Shown here piece by piece: positions 1 through 6,687 of a stretch of 13,736 bases of DNA. The position numbers and the translations under genes were made by a program. The notes under the pieces are model-generated. The model was not told where the DNA came from. It saw nothing but the letters and a program-made list of their open reading frames with translations, and did no database searches. The stretch is from JAOUEE01 sp051011595 (GTDB lineage: Bacteria > Actinomycetota > Acidimicrobiia > Acidimicrobiales > SHLQ01): positions 1 to 13,736 of the forward strand of contig JBPCTQ010000164.1 of assembly GCA_051011595.1 (NCBI GenBank). The letters run 5' to 3'. Each line of letters opens with the position of its first letter. The first letter of the stretch is position 1.

Positions 1-111
1 GGGATGAGTCTCGACCAGGTCGGACAGCACGGTCGCGGCCGATGTCGGCCCCCCGGGATAACGCGCAAGCGTTGCCGGGGCGATGAGGCCATGGGCCTCG
101 AGGTCGATCAT
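1..111 (-). CDS. Start of a gene leaving the window; possible acyl-CoA ligase N-terminus
   Basis: On the minus strand an ATG at 111-109 overlaps the TGA of the upstream amidohydrolase in an ATGA arrangement. It opens a frame of 37 codons with no stop before the window edge. The visible peptide begins MIDLEAHGLIAPATL and ends TVLSDLVETHP. The end resembles the N-terminus of many AMP-forming acyl-CoA synthetases, where a phrase like 'L..L...HPDR.AL' precedes the adenylation domain, but no diagnostic motif lies in the window. The 4-bp overlap strongly suggests translational coupling to the two amidohydrolase genes. A CoA ligase would fit a catabolic operon. The existence of the gene is fairly secure; its function is a guess. 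Confidence 0.55.
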   Translation of the reverse strand, partial: MIDLEAHGLIAPATLARYPGGPTSAATVLSDLVETHP

Positions 112-1277
112 GGAGCGGCGGCCAACGCGGCCAGGTTGTCGCCCATGATCAGCCGTTGCTCGTCGTCGCTGAGCCCGGCCAGGCCGTCACGGAACGAGAG
201 CGGCTCGGCCAGACCCTCTGGATGCGGGTAGTCGGATCCGAACACCACTTGGGACGCGCCAATCGCTGCGGCCAGCACACCGATGTCTTCCTCGTGATAT
301 GGCGACACGAACAGCTTCTCCCTGAGGATGTCCGATGGCCGCCCCTCGACGTAGCCGCCGGGCCACGGTCCGTTGCGCCCCATCCCCTTCATCTTGTCCA
401 TCGCCGCCAACAGGTAGGGCACCCACAACGATCCGTTCTCCACCGACATGATCGAGATGTCGGGGAAACGGCCGAAGAAGTTCCAAAAGGTGAGCCCGGC
501 CACGGTCTGCATGATGGGCAGATCCCCGTAGAACATCGTCCACTGGAACGCCGACTGGCGATGTGATGACGGGTTGGCCTCTTCACCCCAGTGCACGCTG
601 TACAGCTCGTTGAACCCGGATTCGCTGATGTGAAACGTCACCGTCAGTCCCGCTTCGTTCACACGGGCCCAGAAGGGATCGAACATCGGGTCGGCCGGAT
701 TGTGACCTCCCTGGGGTCCGGGCCGGAGATGGATGAATCGAGCACCCTGGTCGATCACCCATTCCAGCTCGGTGACCGCGGCATCGACATCGACAAGCGA
801 GAACAGCGGCACACCGTAGATCCGCCCGTCGGCACCGAATCCCCAGTCGTCGAGCAGCCAACGGTTGAACGAACGCAGGTTCAGCATCGTGCGCTCGGGG
901 TCCTGGCGGAGGCAGTGTTCGACGCAGACGCCGAACGTGGGAAACAGCACACACGCATCGACTCCTTGTTCGTCGAGCAGAGCCACGCGGGCGTCGTGGT
1001 TCTGGTACGGCGCCTGCCAACGTGACTCCAGAGCGGTGTTCTCCTCGATGGGTGTTCCCTGCTTCATCTGGCGCAGCATCTCCCGCAACGATCCCGGCTT
1101 GGCGCCGGTCTCGCCGAAGGGGTCGGTCAGGAAGGTGAACGGCACATCCCCGGCCAGCACCGCCGGTTCGCCGTCGTGGTCGACAACGCGGATGGCGTCA
1201 TCGAGACGGCCGGCCGGGATGTGGCGGGTGAAACAGTCCTCGGGTTCGTAGTAGTGGTTGTCGGCGTCGAAGATCAC
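108..1277 (-). CDS. Amidohydrolase family 2 protein (metal-dependent hydrolase), 389 aa
   Basis: This is a TIM-barrel metal-dependent hydrolase or decarboxylase of the amidohydrolase-2 (ACMSD-like) superfamily, probably cytoplasmic. The start is taken as GTG at 1277. It gives VIFDADNHYYE at the N-terminus, follows a GGGGGG ribosome site at 1287-1282, and avoids overlap with the upstream gene; the longer ATG at 1337 would overlap that gene by 41 bp. Visible metal-site motifs are Asp6-Asn-His8 at strand 1, His216 in FHISESG, and Asp349 in FGSDYPHPEG, with SVENGS before it. The usual HxH of the family is DxH here. The protein closely resembles the amidohydrolase at 11749-12933 along its whole length. 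It sits 19 bp after another amidohydrolase and overlaps the next gene by 4 bp, so it is the middle of an operon. The substrate cannot be told from sequence; carboxylated aromatic or ring-cleavage products are typical for the family. Confidence 0.9.
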   Translation of the reverse strand: MIFDADNHYYEPEDCFTRHIPAGRLDDAIRVVDHDGEPAVLAGDVPFTFLTDPFGETGAKPGSLREMLRQMKQGTPIEENTALESRWQAPYQNHDARVALLDEQGVDACVLFPTFGVCVEHCLRQDPERTMLNLRSFNRWLLDDWGFGADGRIYGVPLFSLVDVDAAVTELEWVIDQGARFIHLRPGPQGGHNPADPMFDPFWARVNEAGLTVTFHISESGFNELYSVHWGEEANPSSHRQSAFQWTMFYGDLPIMQTVAGLTFWNFFGRFPDISIMSVENGSLWVPYLLAAMDKMKGMGRNGPWPGGYVEGRPSDILREKLFVSPYHEEDIGVLAAAIGASQVVFGSDYPHPEGLAEPLSFRDGLAGLSDDEQRLIMGDNLAALAAAP

Positions 1278-1281
1278 GGAA

Positions 1282-1287
1282 CCCCCC
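1282..1287 (-). promoter_or_regulatory. Ribosome binding site deciding the GTG start of the 389-aa amidohydrolase
   Basis: Read on the minus strand, a run of six G lies four bases before GTG 1277. It falls between the stop of the upstream gene (1299-1297) and this GTG. That supports the internal GTG rather than the in-frame ATG at 1337. Confidence 0.6.
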
Positions 1288-1296
1288 GGGGATCGA

Positions 1297-2607
1297 TCAG
1301 TCGTCGGCCATCGACTTCCCGCTGCTGCTGGCCGCAATACGTTCGGCCAGCGTGAGTGCGGTGACGATGCCCTCTTCCTGGAACTTGCCCTTGCCGTGGC
1401 TCATCAGGGTGAGGTCGACGTCGGCGGCCTGGGCGCGCAAGGCACCGACGGTGCACTGCTCTGCGGGAATGTGTGAGAACGGGTCGTAGCTGAACTCCCG
1501 CATGGCGTTGCCGTGGGTGATCTTGTTGATCTCGTCCTCGGGCAGGTCCTGGAGGAACCGCCACGCCTGCTCGGGCGCCGTCGGCCAGGTGGAGTCGCTG
1601 TGGGGGTAGTCGCATTCCCAAGTGACGTGGTCCATGTTGAGGTGATGGCGGACCTCCATGCCCACGGCGTCGTCGATGAAACACGTGATGACGTTGTCGT
1701 TGAAGACCTCACTCGGCAACTTGTCGCCGAAGTCCTGGTTGGTCCACGCCTTGTGGTGGCGGTACGTGTAGTCGACCCGTTCGAGGAAGTAGGGAATCCA
1801 GCCGATGCCGCCTTCGCTGAGGGCCACCTTCAGCCCGGGGAACTTCTTGAACACCGGTGACCACACCAGGTCGGCCGCCGCCTGCACGATGTTCATGGGT
1901 TGAAGGGTGATGAGGGTGTCGATGGGCGCATCGCTGCAGGTGATGACCTGGGTGGACGACGACCCGATGTGCATGCACACCACGGTCTTGGTCTCCTCGC
2001 ATGCCGCCCAGAACGGATCCCAGTGGTCGGTGTGGATGCTGGGCATCCCAAGCTTCTCGGGGTTCTCCGAGAACGTCATGGCGTGGCAGCCCTTGTCGGC
2101 GACCCGACGAACCTCGCCGGCCATCAGCTCGGGATCCCACACCGGCGGGATGGCCAGCGGGATCATGCGACCGGGGTGCGTGCCGCACCAGTGGTCGATG
2201 TGCCAGTCGTTGTACGCCCGACACAGCTCGATGGCGATGTCCTTGTCGTCCATGGTCATGAACAACTGCCCGGTGAATCCGGTCAGCGACGGGAAGTTCA
2301 ACGAACCCAACAGCCCGTTGACGTTCATGTCCCGAATGCGCTCGTCGATGTCGTAACACCCGGGTCGCATCTCGGCGAACGACAGCGGGTCGAGCCCGTA
2401 CTCCTCGGGGACCCGGCCGGCCACCGCGTTGAGACCCACGGTCGGCAGTGGGCTGCCGCCGAACATCCATGCCTCGGCCCCGTTGGGCAGTGTGGTCAGC
2501 GTCGGCGCCGCCTCCGCTGCCTTGGCCGAGAGCCGTCCCTCGAACAGGTCGGGAGGTTCGACGACATGGTCGTCGACACTCACCAGGATCAAGTCGTCCA
2601 TCTCCAT
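1297..2607 (-). CDS. Amidohydrolase family 2 protein, 436 aa
   Basis: This is a second amidohydrolase-2 superfamily enzyme, from a different subgroup than its neighbour. The N-terminal motif is VSVDDHVVEPPDLFEGR, with Asp12-Asp-His14 as the DxH pair. His213 lies in CMHIGSS, and Asp333 lies in CDYPHSDSTWP, the usual position of the catalytic aspartate. EGGIGWIPYFLERVDY in the middle matches the 'SEGGIGWIP' phrase common in actinobacterial members. The ATG at 2607 is chosen because a GGGGGT ribosome site precedes it by a few bases; the next ATG (2601) is also possible, and an upstream extension to 2703 would cross the divergent SDR start. It is the first gene of the minus-strand operon. Proteins of this type are common beside steroid-, terpenoid- and aromatic-degrading genes; the actual substrate is unknown. 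Confidence 0.9.
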   Translation of the reverse strand: MEMDDLILVSVDDHVVEPPDLFEGRLSAKAAEAAPTLTTLPNGAEAWMFGGSPLPTVGLNAVAGRVPEEYGLDPLSFAEMRPGCYDIDERIRDMNVNGLLGSLNFPSLTGFTGQLFMTMDDKDIAIELCRAYNDWHIDHWCGTHPGRMIPLAIPPVWDPELMAGEVRRVADKGCHAMTFSENPEKLGMPSIHTDHWDPFWAACEETKTVVCMHIGSSSTQVITCSDAPIDTLITLQPMNIVQAAADLVWSPVFKKFPGLKVALSEGGIGWIPYFLERVDYTYRHHKAWTNQDFGDKLPSEVFNDNVITCFIDDAVGMEVRHHLNMDHVTWECDYPHSDSTWPTAPEQAWRFLQDLPEDEINKITHGNAMREFSYDPFSHIPAEQCTVGALRAQAADVDLTLMSHGKGKFQEEGIVTALTLAERIAASSSGKSMADD

Positions 2608-2678
2608 ACGTACCCCCGAAATCATTCGACGCTTCGTACGGTAGCTCTCCGCGGGTGGTCTGTGGGAGGGTCCCGTCC
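2608..2678. promoter_or_regulatory. Divergent intergenic region with candidate overlapping -10 boxes
   Basis: This 71-bp gap separates the divergent amidohydrolase and SDR genes and must hold promoters for both unless they lie in coding sequence. TACGGT at 2637-2642 on the plus strand and TACCGT at 2643-2638 on the minus strand both fit the actinobacterial TANNNT -10 pattern and overlap each other. No convincing -35 box is seen for either. GGAGGG at 2665-2670 is the SDR ribosome site, and GGGGGT near 2612-2617 (minus) serves the amidohydrolase. Confidence 0.3.
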
Positions 2679-3440
2679 ATGGCCATGTACGACTTAGGGG
2701 CACGGGTTGCCCTCGTCACGGGCGCGGCGGGCAGCGGGGTCGGCCAGGCCACCGCCCGACGTTTGCTCGAAGAAGGAGCATCGGTGGTGGTCACCGATGT
2801 CCACGACCGCCGCCTGGCCGCGGTGGTCGACGATTGCGCAGAGGAGTTCGGCGCCGATCGGGTGATGGGCTCCCTCATGGACGCCGGTGATCGAGAGCAG
2901 ATCGACAACACACTCGCCGAGGTGTCACAACGATTTGGATCCGTCGATGTACTGGTCAACAACGCCGCGGTCAACGCGTTGGCGCCGGTGGGCGACATGG
3001 ACCCCGATCAGTGGGACTGGGCCATCGGCATCAACCTGAGCGGCCCGTGGTATCTGTGCCGGGCCGTGCTGCCGGCGATGGCCGAGGCCGGGTGGGGATC
3101 GATCGTCAACGTCACCTCGGTGGCCGGGTACATCCACGGAACCAACGAGGGGCCCTACGCGGCGGCCAAGGCCGCCCTCCATCAGCTCACCCGCACCATC
3201 GCCACCGAGTATGGCCCGCGCGGGGTGCGCTGCAACGGCGTCGCCCCCGGCATCATCCACACCTGGTTCGTCGACACCCACGCCCCACAGCTGCTCGACG
3301 AGGCCGACCGCACTCCCTTGCGCCGGCTGGGCACTCCTGCCGACATCGCCAACGTCATCGCCTGGTTGGTGAGCGACGAGAGCAGCTTCGTCACCGGCGA
3401 GACCGTCAACGCCAGCGGCGGCTGGTACATGCGGCCCTGA
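2679..3440 (+). CDS. Short-chain dehydrogenase/reductase (SDR), 253 aa
   Basis: This is a classical SDR, an NAD(P)-dependent oxidoreductase of an alcohol/ketone pair in the cytoplasm. The start is ATG 2679, eight bases after GGAGGG. The cofactor motif TGAAGSGVG is at residues 14-22, NNAA at 94-97, and the catalytic triad is Ser147, Tyr160 and Lys164 (YAAAK) with normal spacing. The C-terminus (FVTGETVNASGGW) is the usual FabG-like end. The length of 253 aa is typical, and nothing is missing. It is divergent from the amidohydrolase operon across 71 bp, so both may respond to one regulator, and it could oxidise or reduce an intermediate of the same route. Specific substrate and NADH/NADPH preference cannot be assigned. 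Confidence 0.93.
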   Translation: MAMYDLGARVALVTGAAGSGVGQATARRLLEEGASVVVTDVHDRRLAAVVDDCAEEFGADRVMGSLMDAGDREQIDNTLAEVSQRFGSVDVLVNNAAVNALAPVGDMDPDQWDWAIGINLSGPWYLCRAVLPAMAEAGWGSIVNVTSVAGYIHGTNEGPYAAAKAALHQLTRTIATEYGPRGVRCNGVAPGIIHTWFVDTHAPQLLDEADRTPLRRLGTPADIANVIAWLVSDESSFVTGETVNASGGWYMRP

Positions 3441-3551
3441 GGTTCGCTACCTCACCCAGCCACCGACAGGGTCTTCTCGATCTCGGCCCCACCCGTTGAC
3501 CTTTCGTCGGCCACCGCGCACTGCGTACCCTGTACCACCGAGGGGGGATCG
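3441..3551 (+). promoter_or_regulatory. Upstream region of the PQQ-propeller lipoprotein, with RBS and tentative promoter
   Basis: This 111-bp gap has no coding signal. TTGACC at 3496-3501 is a good -35-like hexamer and TACCCT at 3526-3531 is a -10-like hexamer, but the 24-base spacer is too long for them to form one standard sigma-70 promoter. The GTAC-CCT-GTAC stretch at 3525-3535 is a small interrupted palindrome that could be an operator. AGGGGGG at 3541-3547 is a strong ribosome site four bases before the TTG start codon. No terminator hairpin for the SDR gene is visible. Confidence 0.35.
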
Positions 3552-5486
3552 TTGGTCGAACGAGCAATCATCACGCTTGCCGTGCTGGCCTTACTCACCG
3601 CCGCCTGCGGGGCCGAGGACGACCCGGTCGGCCTCGACGACGCCGATGCCTCGGTGTTGAGCGCCACCGAGACGGCGATCCCCGCCGACGGCCCCTGCGA
3701 CTGGCCCATGTGGGGCCATGGCGTGGACCGAACCTTCTCGTACCCGTGCGCCTCGGGTATCAACCCCGATTCGGTTGCCGATCTGCATCGAGTCTGGTTC
3801 GCCAACACCTCCGACGTGGTCACTGCGGCGCCGGTGGTGAACGATGGTCGACTCTTCGTGGGCGACTGGGCGGGGCGCTTCTACGCCCTCGATGCCGAGA
3901 CGGGCGTCGAGATCTGGACGTTCGACGCGGACGTGCATTCTCAGGTCTATGCCGGCCAGATCACCGCCAGTGCCTCGATCACGACGATCGACGGGCAGTC
4001 GGCGGTGGTGTTCAACGGCGGTCGTACGGTCTACGCCCTCGCCACCGAATCGGGCGCCGAATTGTGGCGTACCGGCCTGGGTGATCCCGACACCCCAACC
4101 GAGATCGAAACCGCACCCCTTGTGGTCGGCGATCTGATCGTCGTCACCTACGACGTGCACAACGGGCCGTTCCCGGCCGGGGTGGTTGCCCTCGACCGCC
4201 AGTCGGGCGAGCTGGTGTGGTCGTTCTCACCCGAAGGCGACGGGCCCTACCTGGGATGTGGCGATGTCTGGGGCGCGGCGAGCGTCGACATCGAGCGGCG
4301 CCTGGTGTTCGCCGGCAGCGGCAACTGCCCCAGCTCACCGGAGGGATGGACGCCGTACACCGAGGCGCTGTTCGCGCTGGACCTGGCCACCGGCGAACCG
4401 GTCTGGAGCTTTCAGCCCCACGCCCCCAACAACGACGACAGCGACTTCGCGGGCGCCCCGATCCTGTTCCGGGCCGGGGACCGCGACCTGGTCGGTCTGG
4501 GCAACAAGGACGCCGTGTTCTACGTGGTCGATCGCGACACCGGCGACCTGGTCTGGTCGACGCGTGCCACCAGCGACAATGTGATGGGCCCCAACTTCTC
4601 CAGTGGAGGATTCGTCGGTCCCAGCGCTCACGCCGACGGCATCATCGCCGGGGCCACCGCCGTTGCCGACTGCCCGTGTATGCACGCATTCGACGCCGCC
4701 ACCGGCGACATCCTCTGGCAACAACTGGCCGTGGGGCCGAGCTACGCGCCGAGCACCGAAGTCGGGGGTGTGGTGTTCGTCGGCTCGCTCGACTTCGCCC
4801 TTCGCGCCCTCGACCTGGGCACCGGTGAGGTGTTGTGGTCCGACACCCTCACCGGTCTGGTCTCGGGTGGCGTTGCCGTGGTGGGAGACGACGTCTTCGC
4901 GGTCGCCGGCTTCCGTGAACCCGGCAGCCCCGGACCGTCCGAGAACAGTGGTGTGTTCCGGTACACGATCGACCCCGCGGTCACTGCGTCCACCACGCTG
5001 CCTCCGGTCACCACCGAACCAGCCGCCGTCGACCGTCGTGTCCGACTGGTCGACGCATCGGGCCGTTGCATCGACGAAGCGTGTGACCTTTCCTTCGACC
5101 TGAAAGAACCTCCGGCCGACACCGATCCCCGCCTCACCCTGCGGATCGAAGCCGATCCCTTTCGGATCGTGGTCGAGAGCGACGGGCTGGGTCCGCCTGC
5201 CGGCTGGATTCGTGCGGGCAGCGAGGCCGAGGCGGTAGGCGCCAGTGCTTATGCCGTCATGATCTCCGAACGCGACGACGATCCCAATGGCGGATTCTTG
5301 TGTGTGATCGACGCCGATGGAGGATGTGTCGGAACCTCGGTCCCCGATCCGGGCGCGTCGTACAACCGCATCAGTGTGCTGGCCGTCGACAGCGTGAACC
5401 AGGTGCCCGACGCCACCGATGGATTTGCCCGGCTCGTCACGTCGATCGCCTTCAATCCCCCTCTCCAGACCGAGGTCATCCGATGA
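3552..5486 (+). CDS. PQQ-type beta-propeller lipoprotein (polyvinyl-alcohol-dehydrogenase-like quinoprotein), 644 aa
   Basis: This is an exported, probably membrane-anchored beta-propeller. The start is TTG 3552 with an AGGGGGG site just before it. A signal peptide ends in LLTAAC, giving lipid-anchored Cys19; Thr at -3 is slightly atypical. Residues 51-66 (WPMWGHGVDRTFSYPC) match the opening of PVA-dehydrogenase-like quinoproteins. Seven tryptophan-docking motifs of the form ALD..TG..(L/V)W occur near residues 112, 162, 213, 275, 326, 379 and 419, as in PQQ-binding propellers. GCGDVWGAASVD fits the cofactor region. No CxxCH heme motif is present, so a separate electron acceptor is needed if it is an oxidase/dehydrogenase. 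A Thr/Pro linker (about 475-493) leads to a C-terminal domain (494-644) with four cysteines that I do not recognise. Its stop overlaps the next lipoprotein start. It could also be a non-enzymatic BamB-like propeller. Confidence 0.85.
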   Translation: MVERAIITLAVLALLTAACGAEDDPVGLDDADASVLSATETAIPADGPCDWPMWGHGVDRTFSYPCASGINPDSVADLHRVWFANTSDVVTAAPVVNDGRLFVGDWAGRFYALDAETGVEIWTFDADVHSQVYAGQITASASITTIDGQSAVVFNGGRTVYALATESGAELWRTGLGDPDTPTEIETAPLVVGDLIVVTYDVHNGPFPAGVVALDRQSGELVWSFSPEGDGPYLGCGDVWGAASVDIERRLVFAGSGNCPSSPEGWTPYTEALFALDLATGEPVWSFQPHAPNNDDSDFAGAPILFRAGDRDLVGLGNKDAVFYVVDRDTGDLVWSTRATSDNVMGPNFSSGGFVGPSAHADGIIAGATAVADCPCMHAFDAATGDILWQQLAVGPSYAPSTEVGGVVFVGSLDFALRALDLGTGEVLWSDTLTGLVSGGVAVVGDDVFAVAGFREPGSPGPSENSGVFRYTIDPAVTASTTLPPVTTEPAAVDRRVRLVDASGRCIDEACDLSFDLKEPPADTDPRLTLRIEADPFRIVVESDGLGPPAGWIRAGSEAEAVGASAYAVMISERDDDPNGGFLCVIDADGGCVGTSVPDPGASYNRISVLAVDSVNQVPDATDGFARLVTSIAFNPPLQTEVIR

Positions 5487-6682
5487 AACTCGCCGCATAC
5501 GTGTGCGTCGTGGCCCTGGTGGCCGCCGGCTGCGCCAGTGATTCCGACGGAGAGGCCAACGGCGGCAACCAAGCCACCACCACGACCGGCACCGCCACCA
5601 CCCCACCCCCTACTCCGGCGACGTCGACGACCACGACCGGAAGCTCGACCACCGTGGAGGCCATTGCAGCCGTCCCGGCCGGACCAATCGCCTTCAACGG
5701 CCAAGGCAACGACCTGGTGGCCTACGACGACACCGGTGCCAGCCAACGAGTCATCACCAACGCGGGCGACGACCCCGAGGGACGCGACATCAACGGCCAG
5801 GTCTGTTTCCTCGACGACCGGCACTTCGTCGCCGGCGAGGACACCAACCAGCCCGATCCGCCGGCCGGTTTCGGCATCTTCAGCCTGGAGGGGTCGGGCG
5901 TCGGCGATCTGATCGCCGCCCAGGTGGGCAAGCTCACTCCCACCTACCAGGACGACGACGCCGCTCCCGAACCTTACGGATGCGGTGTCCTACCCGACGG
6001 GCGGCTGGTCACCACTGACATCGGCAATCAGGCGTCGGGACCCGAGTCGGGCCAACTGATCGTGTGGTTCCCGCCGATCGCCGGCAGCGAGACCGAGTTC
6101 TGCAAAGTCGACACCACGATCGGTACCGCGGGGCAGGTCGCAATCGATGGCGACGATGTGCTGGTGGCGTCGGCCCGTGGCGCCACCGCAGGGGTGCAGC
6201 GTTACCGCGACCTACCCACCGGGCCAACGGCCGCCGACGGCTGCGACGGCGAGGACAGCGACGGGTCACCGATGGTGACCGCAGCCGATCGAAGCCTGTT
6301 CATCGACCCGGCCGACGGCAACCTGGGCCTGGCCAACGGCATCACGGCGTCCGACGACGGCTGGTTCGTCTCGAGCGTGATCGGTGGCCTCATCAACGAG
6401 TACGACCAGGCCGGGCAGTTCGTGCGGACCGTGCTCGAACCGGCCGACGACGACACCCTCGACGAGACACCGTTCCTCACCGGGACACCACTCGGGATCG
6501 CGTACGACAACGGCGTGCTCTGGTACGCCGACATCGGGGTGGTCATCACCCCCGACAACATCGGGCCCGGCGATCGCACCGGTACGGTTCGATTGATTCG
6601 GTTCACCGACGACGAACCGGGCGAACCCGAGATCATCGACGAGGGTCTGGCCTTTCCCGACGCCATCGGCATCGGCCCCTGA
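5483..6682 (+). CDS. Hypothetical lipoprotein with Thr-rich linker and propeller-like core, 399 aa
   Basis: The ATG at 5483 overlaps the previous stop (ATGA), so translation is very likely coupled to the quinoprotein-like gene. The signal peptide ends LVAAGC, with Cys17 as the lipidation site. Residues about 27-62 are a low-complexity Thr/Pro/Ser linker typical of actinobacterial surface lipoproteins. The rest (about 65-399) contains recurring phrases such as GCGVLPDGRLVTTDIG, GQVAIDGDDVLVASA, NGITASDDGWFVSSV and GIAYDNGVLWYADIG. They recall NHL or SMP-30/gluconolactonase-type beta-propeller blades, but no full family signature is visible. It ends exactly at the convergent stop of the phosphatase. 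A role as partner of the quinoprotein, for substrate binding or hydrolysis of its lactone product, is speculative. Confidence 0.8.
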   Translation: MKLAAYVCVVALVAAGCASDSDGEANGGNQATTTTGTATTPPPTPATSTTTTGSSTTVEAIAAVPAGPIAFNGQGNDLVAYDDTGASQRVITNAGDDPEGRDINGQVCFLDDRHFVAGEDTNQPDPPAGFGIFSLEGSGVGDLIAAQVGKLTPTYQDDDAAPEPYGCGVLPDGRLVTTDIGNQASGPESGQLIVWFPPIAGSETEFCKVDTTIGTAGQVAIDGDDVLVASARGATAGVQRYRDLPTGPTAADGCDGEDSDGSPMVTAADRSLFIDPADGNLGLANGITASDDGWFVSSVIGGLINEYDQAGQFVRTVLEPADDDTLDETPFLTGTPLGIAYDNGVLWYADIGVVITPDNIGPGDRTGTVRLIRFTDDEPGEPEIIDEGLAFPDAIGIGP

Positions 6683-6687
6683 TCAGG
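6678..6687. other. Palindrome CCTGATCAGG joining two convergent stop codons
   Basis: The TGA of the lipoprotein (6680-6682) and the TGA of the phosphatase (6685-6683) are directly adjacent. Together they form TGATCA inside a perfect 10-bp palindrome. There are no untranslated bases between the two genes, so transcripts from each side must run into the other gene or end within coding sequence. Confidence 0.9.

Noticed and set aside
1709..2998. Open minus-strand frame of 429 codons covering the divergent region
   Set aside because: It overlaps both the amidohydrolase and the SDR, which have strong motifs, and would remove their promoter region.
3496..3531. TTGACC and TACCCT as a standard promoter
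   Set aside because: The 24-base spacer is too long for a normal sigma-70 promoter, so I list the elements only as tentative.
4335..5606. Open minus-strand frame of 423 codons
   Set aside because: It is antisense to the propeller lipoprotein, has a composition rich in Gly, Arg and Val, and contains no recognisable motif.
5561..5670. Thr/Pro codon repeats as a DNA repeat or CRISPR-like array
   Set aside because: The repetition is low-complexity coding for a lipoprotein linker; there are no regular repeat-spacer units.
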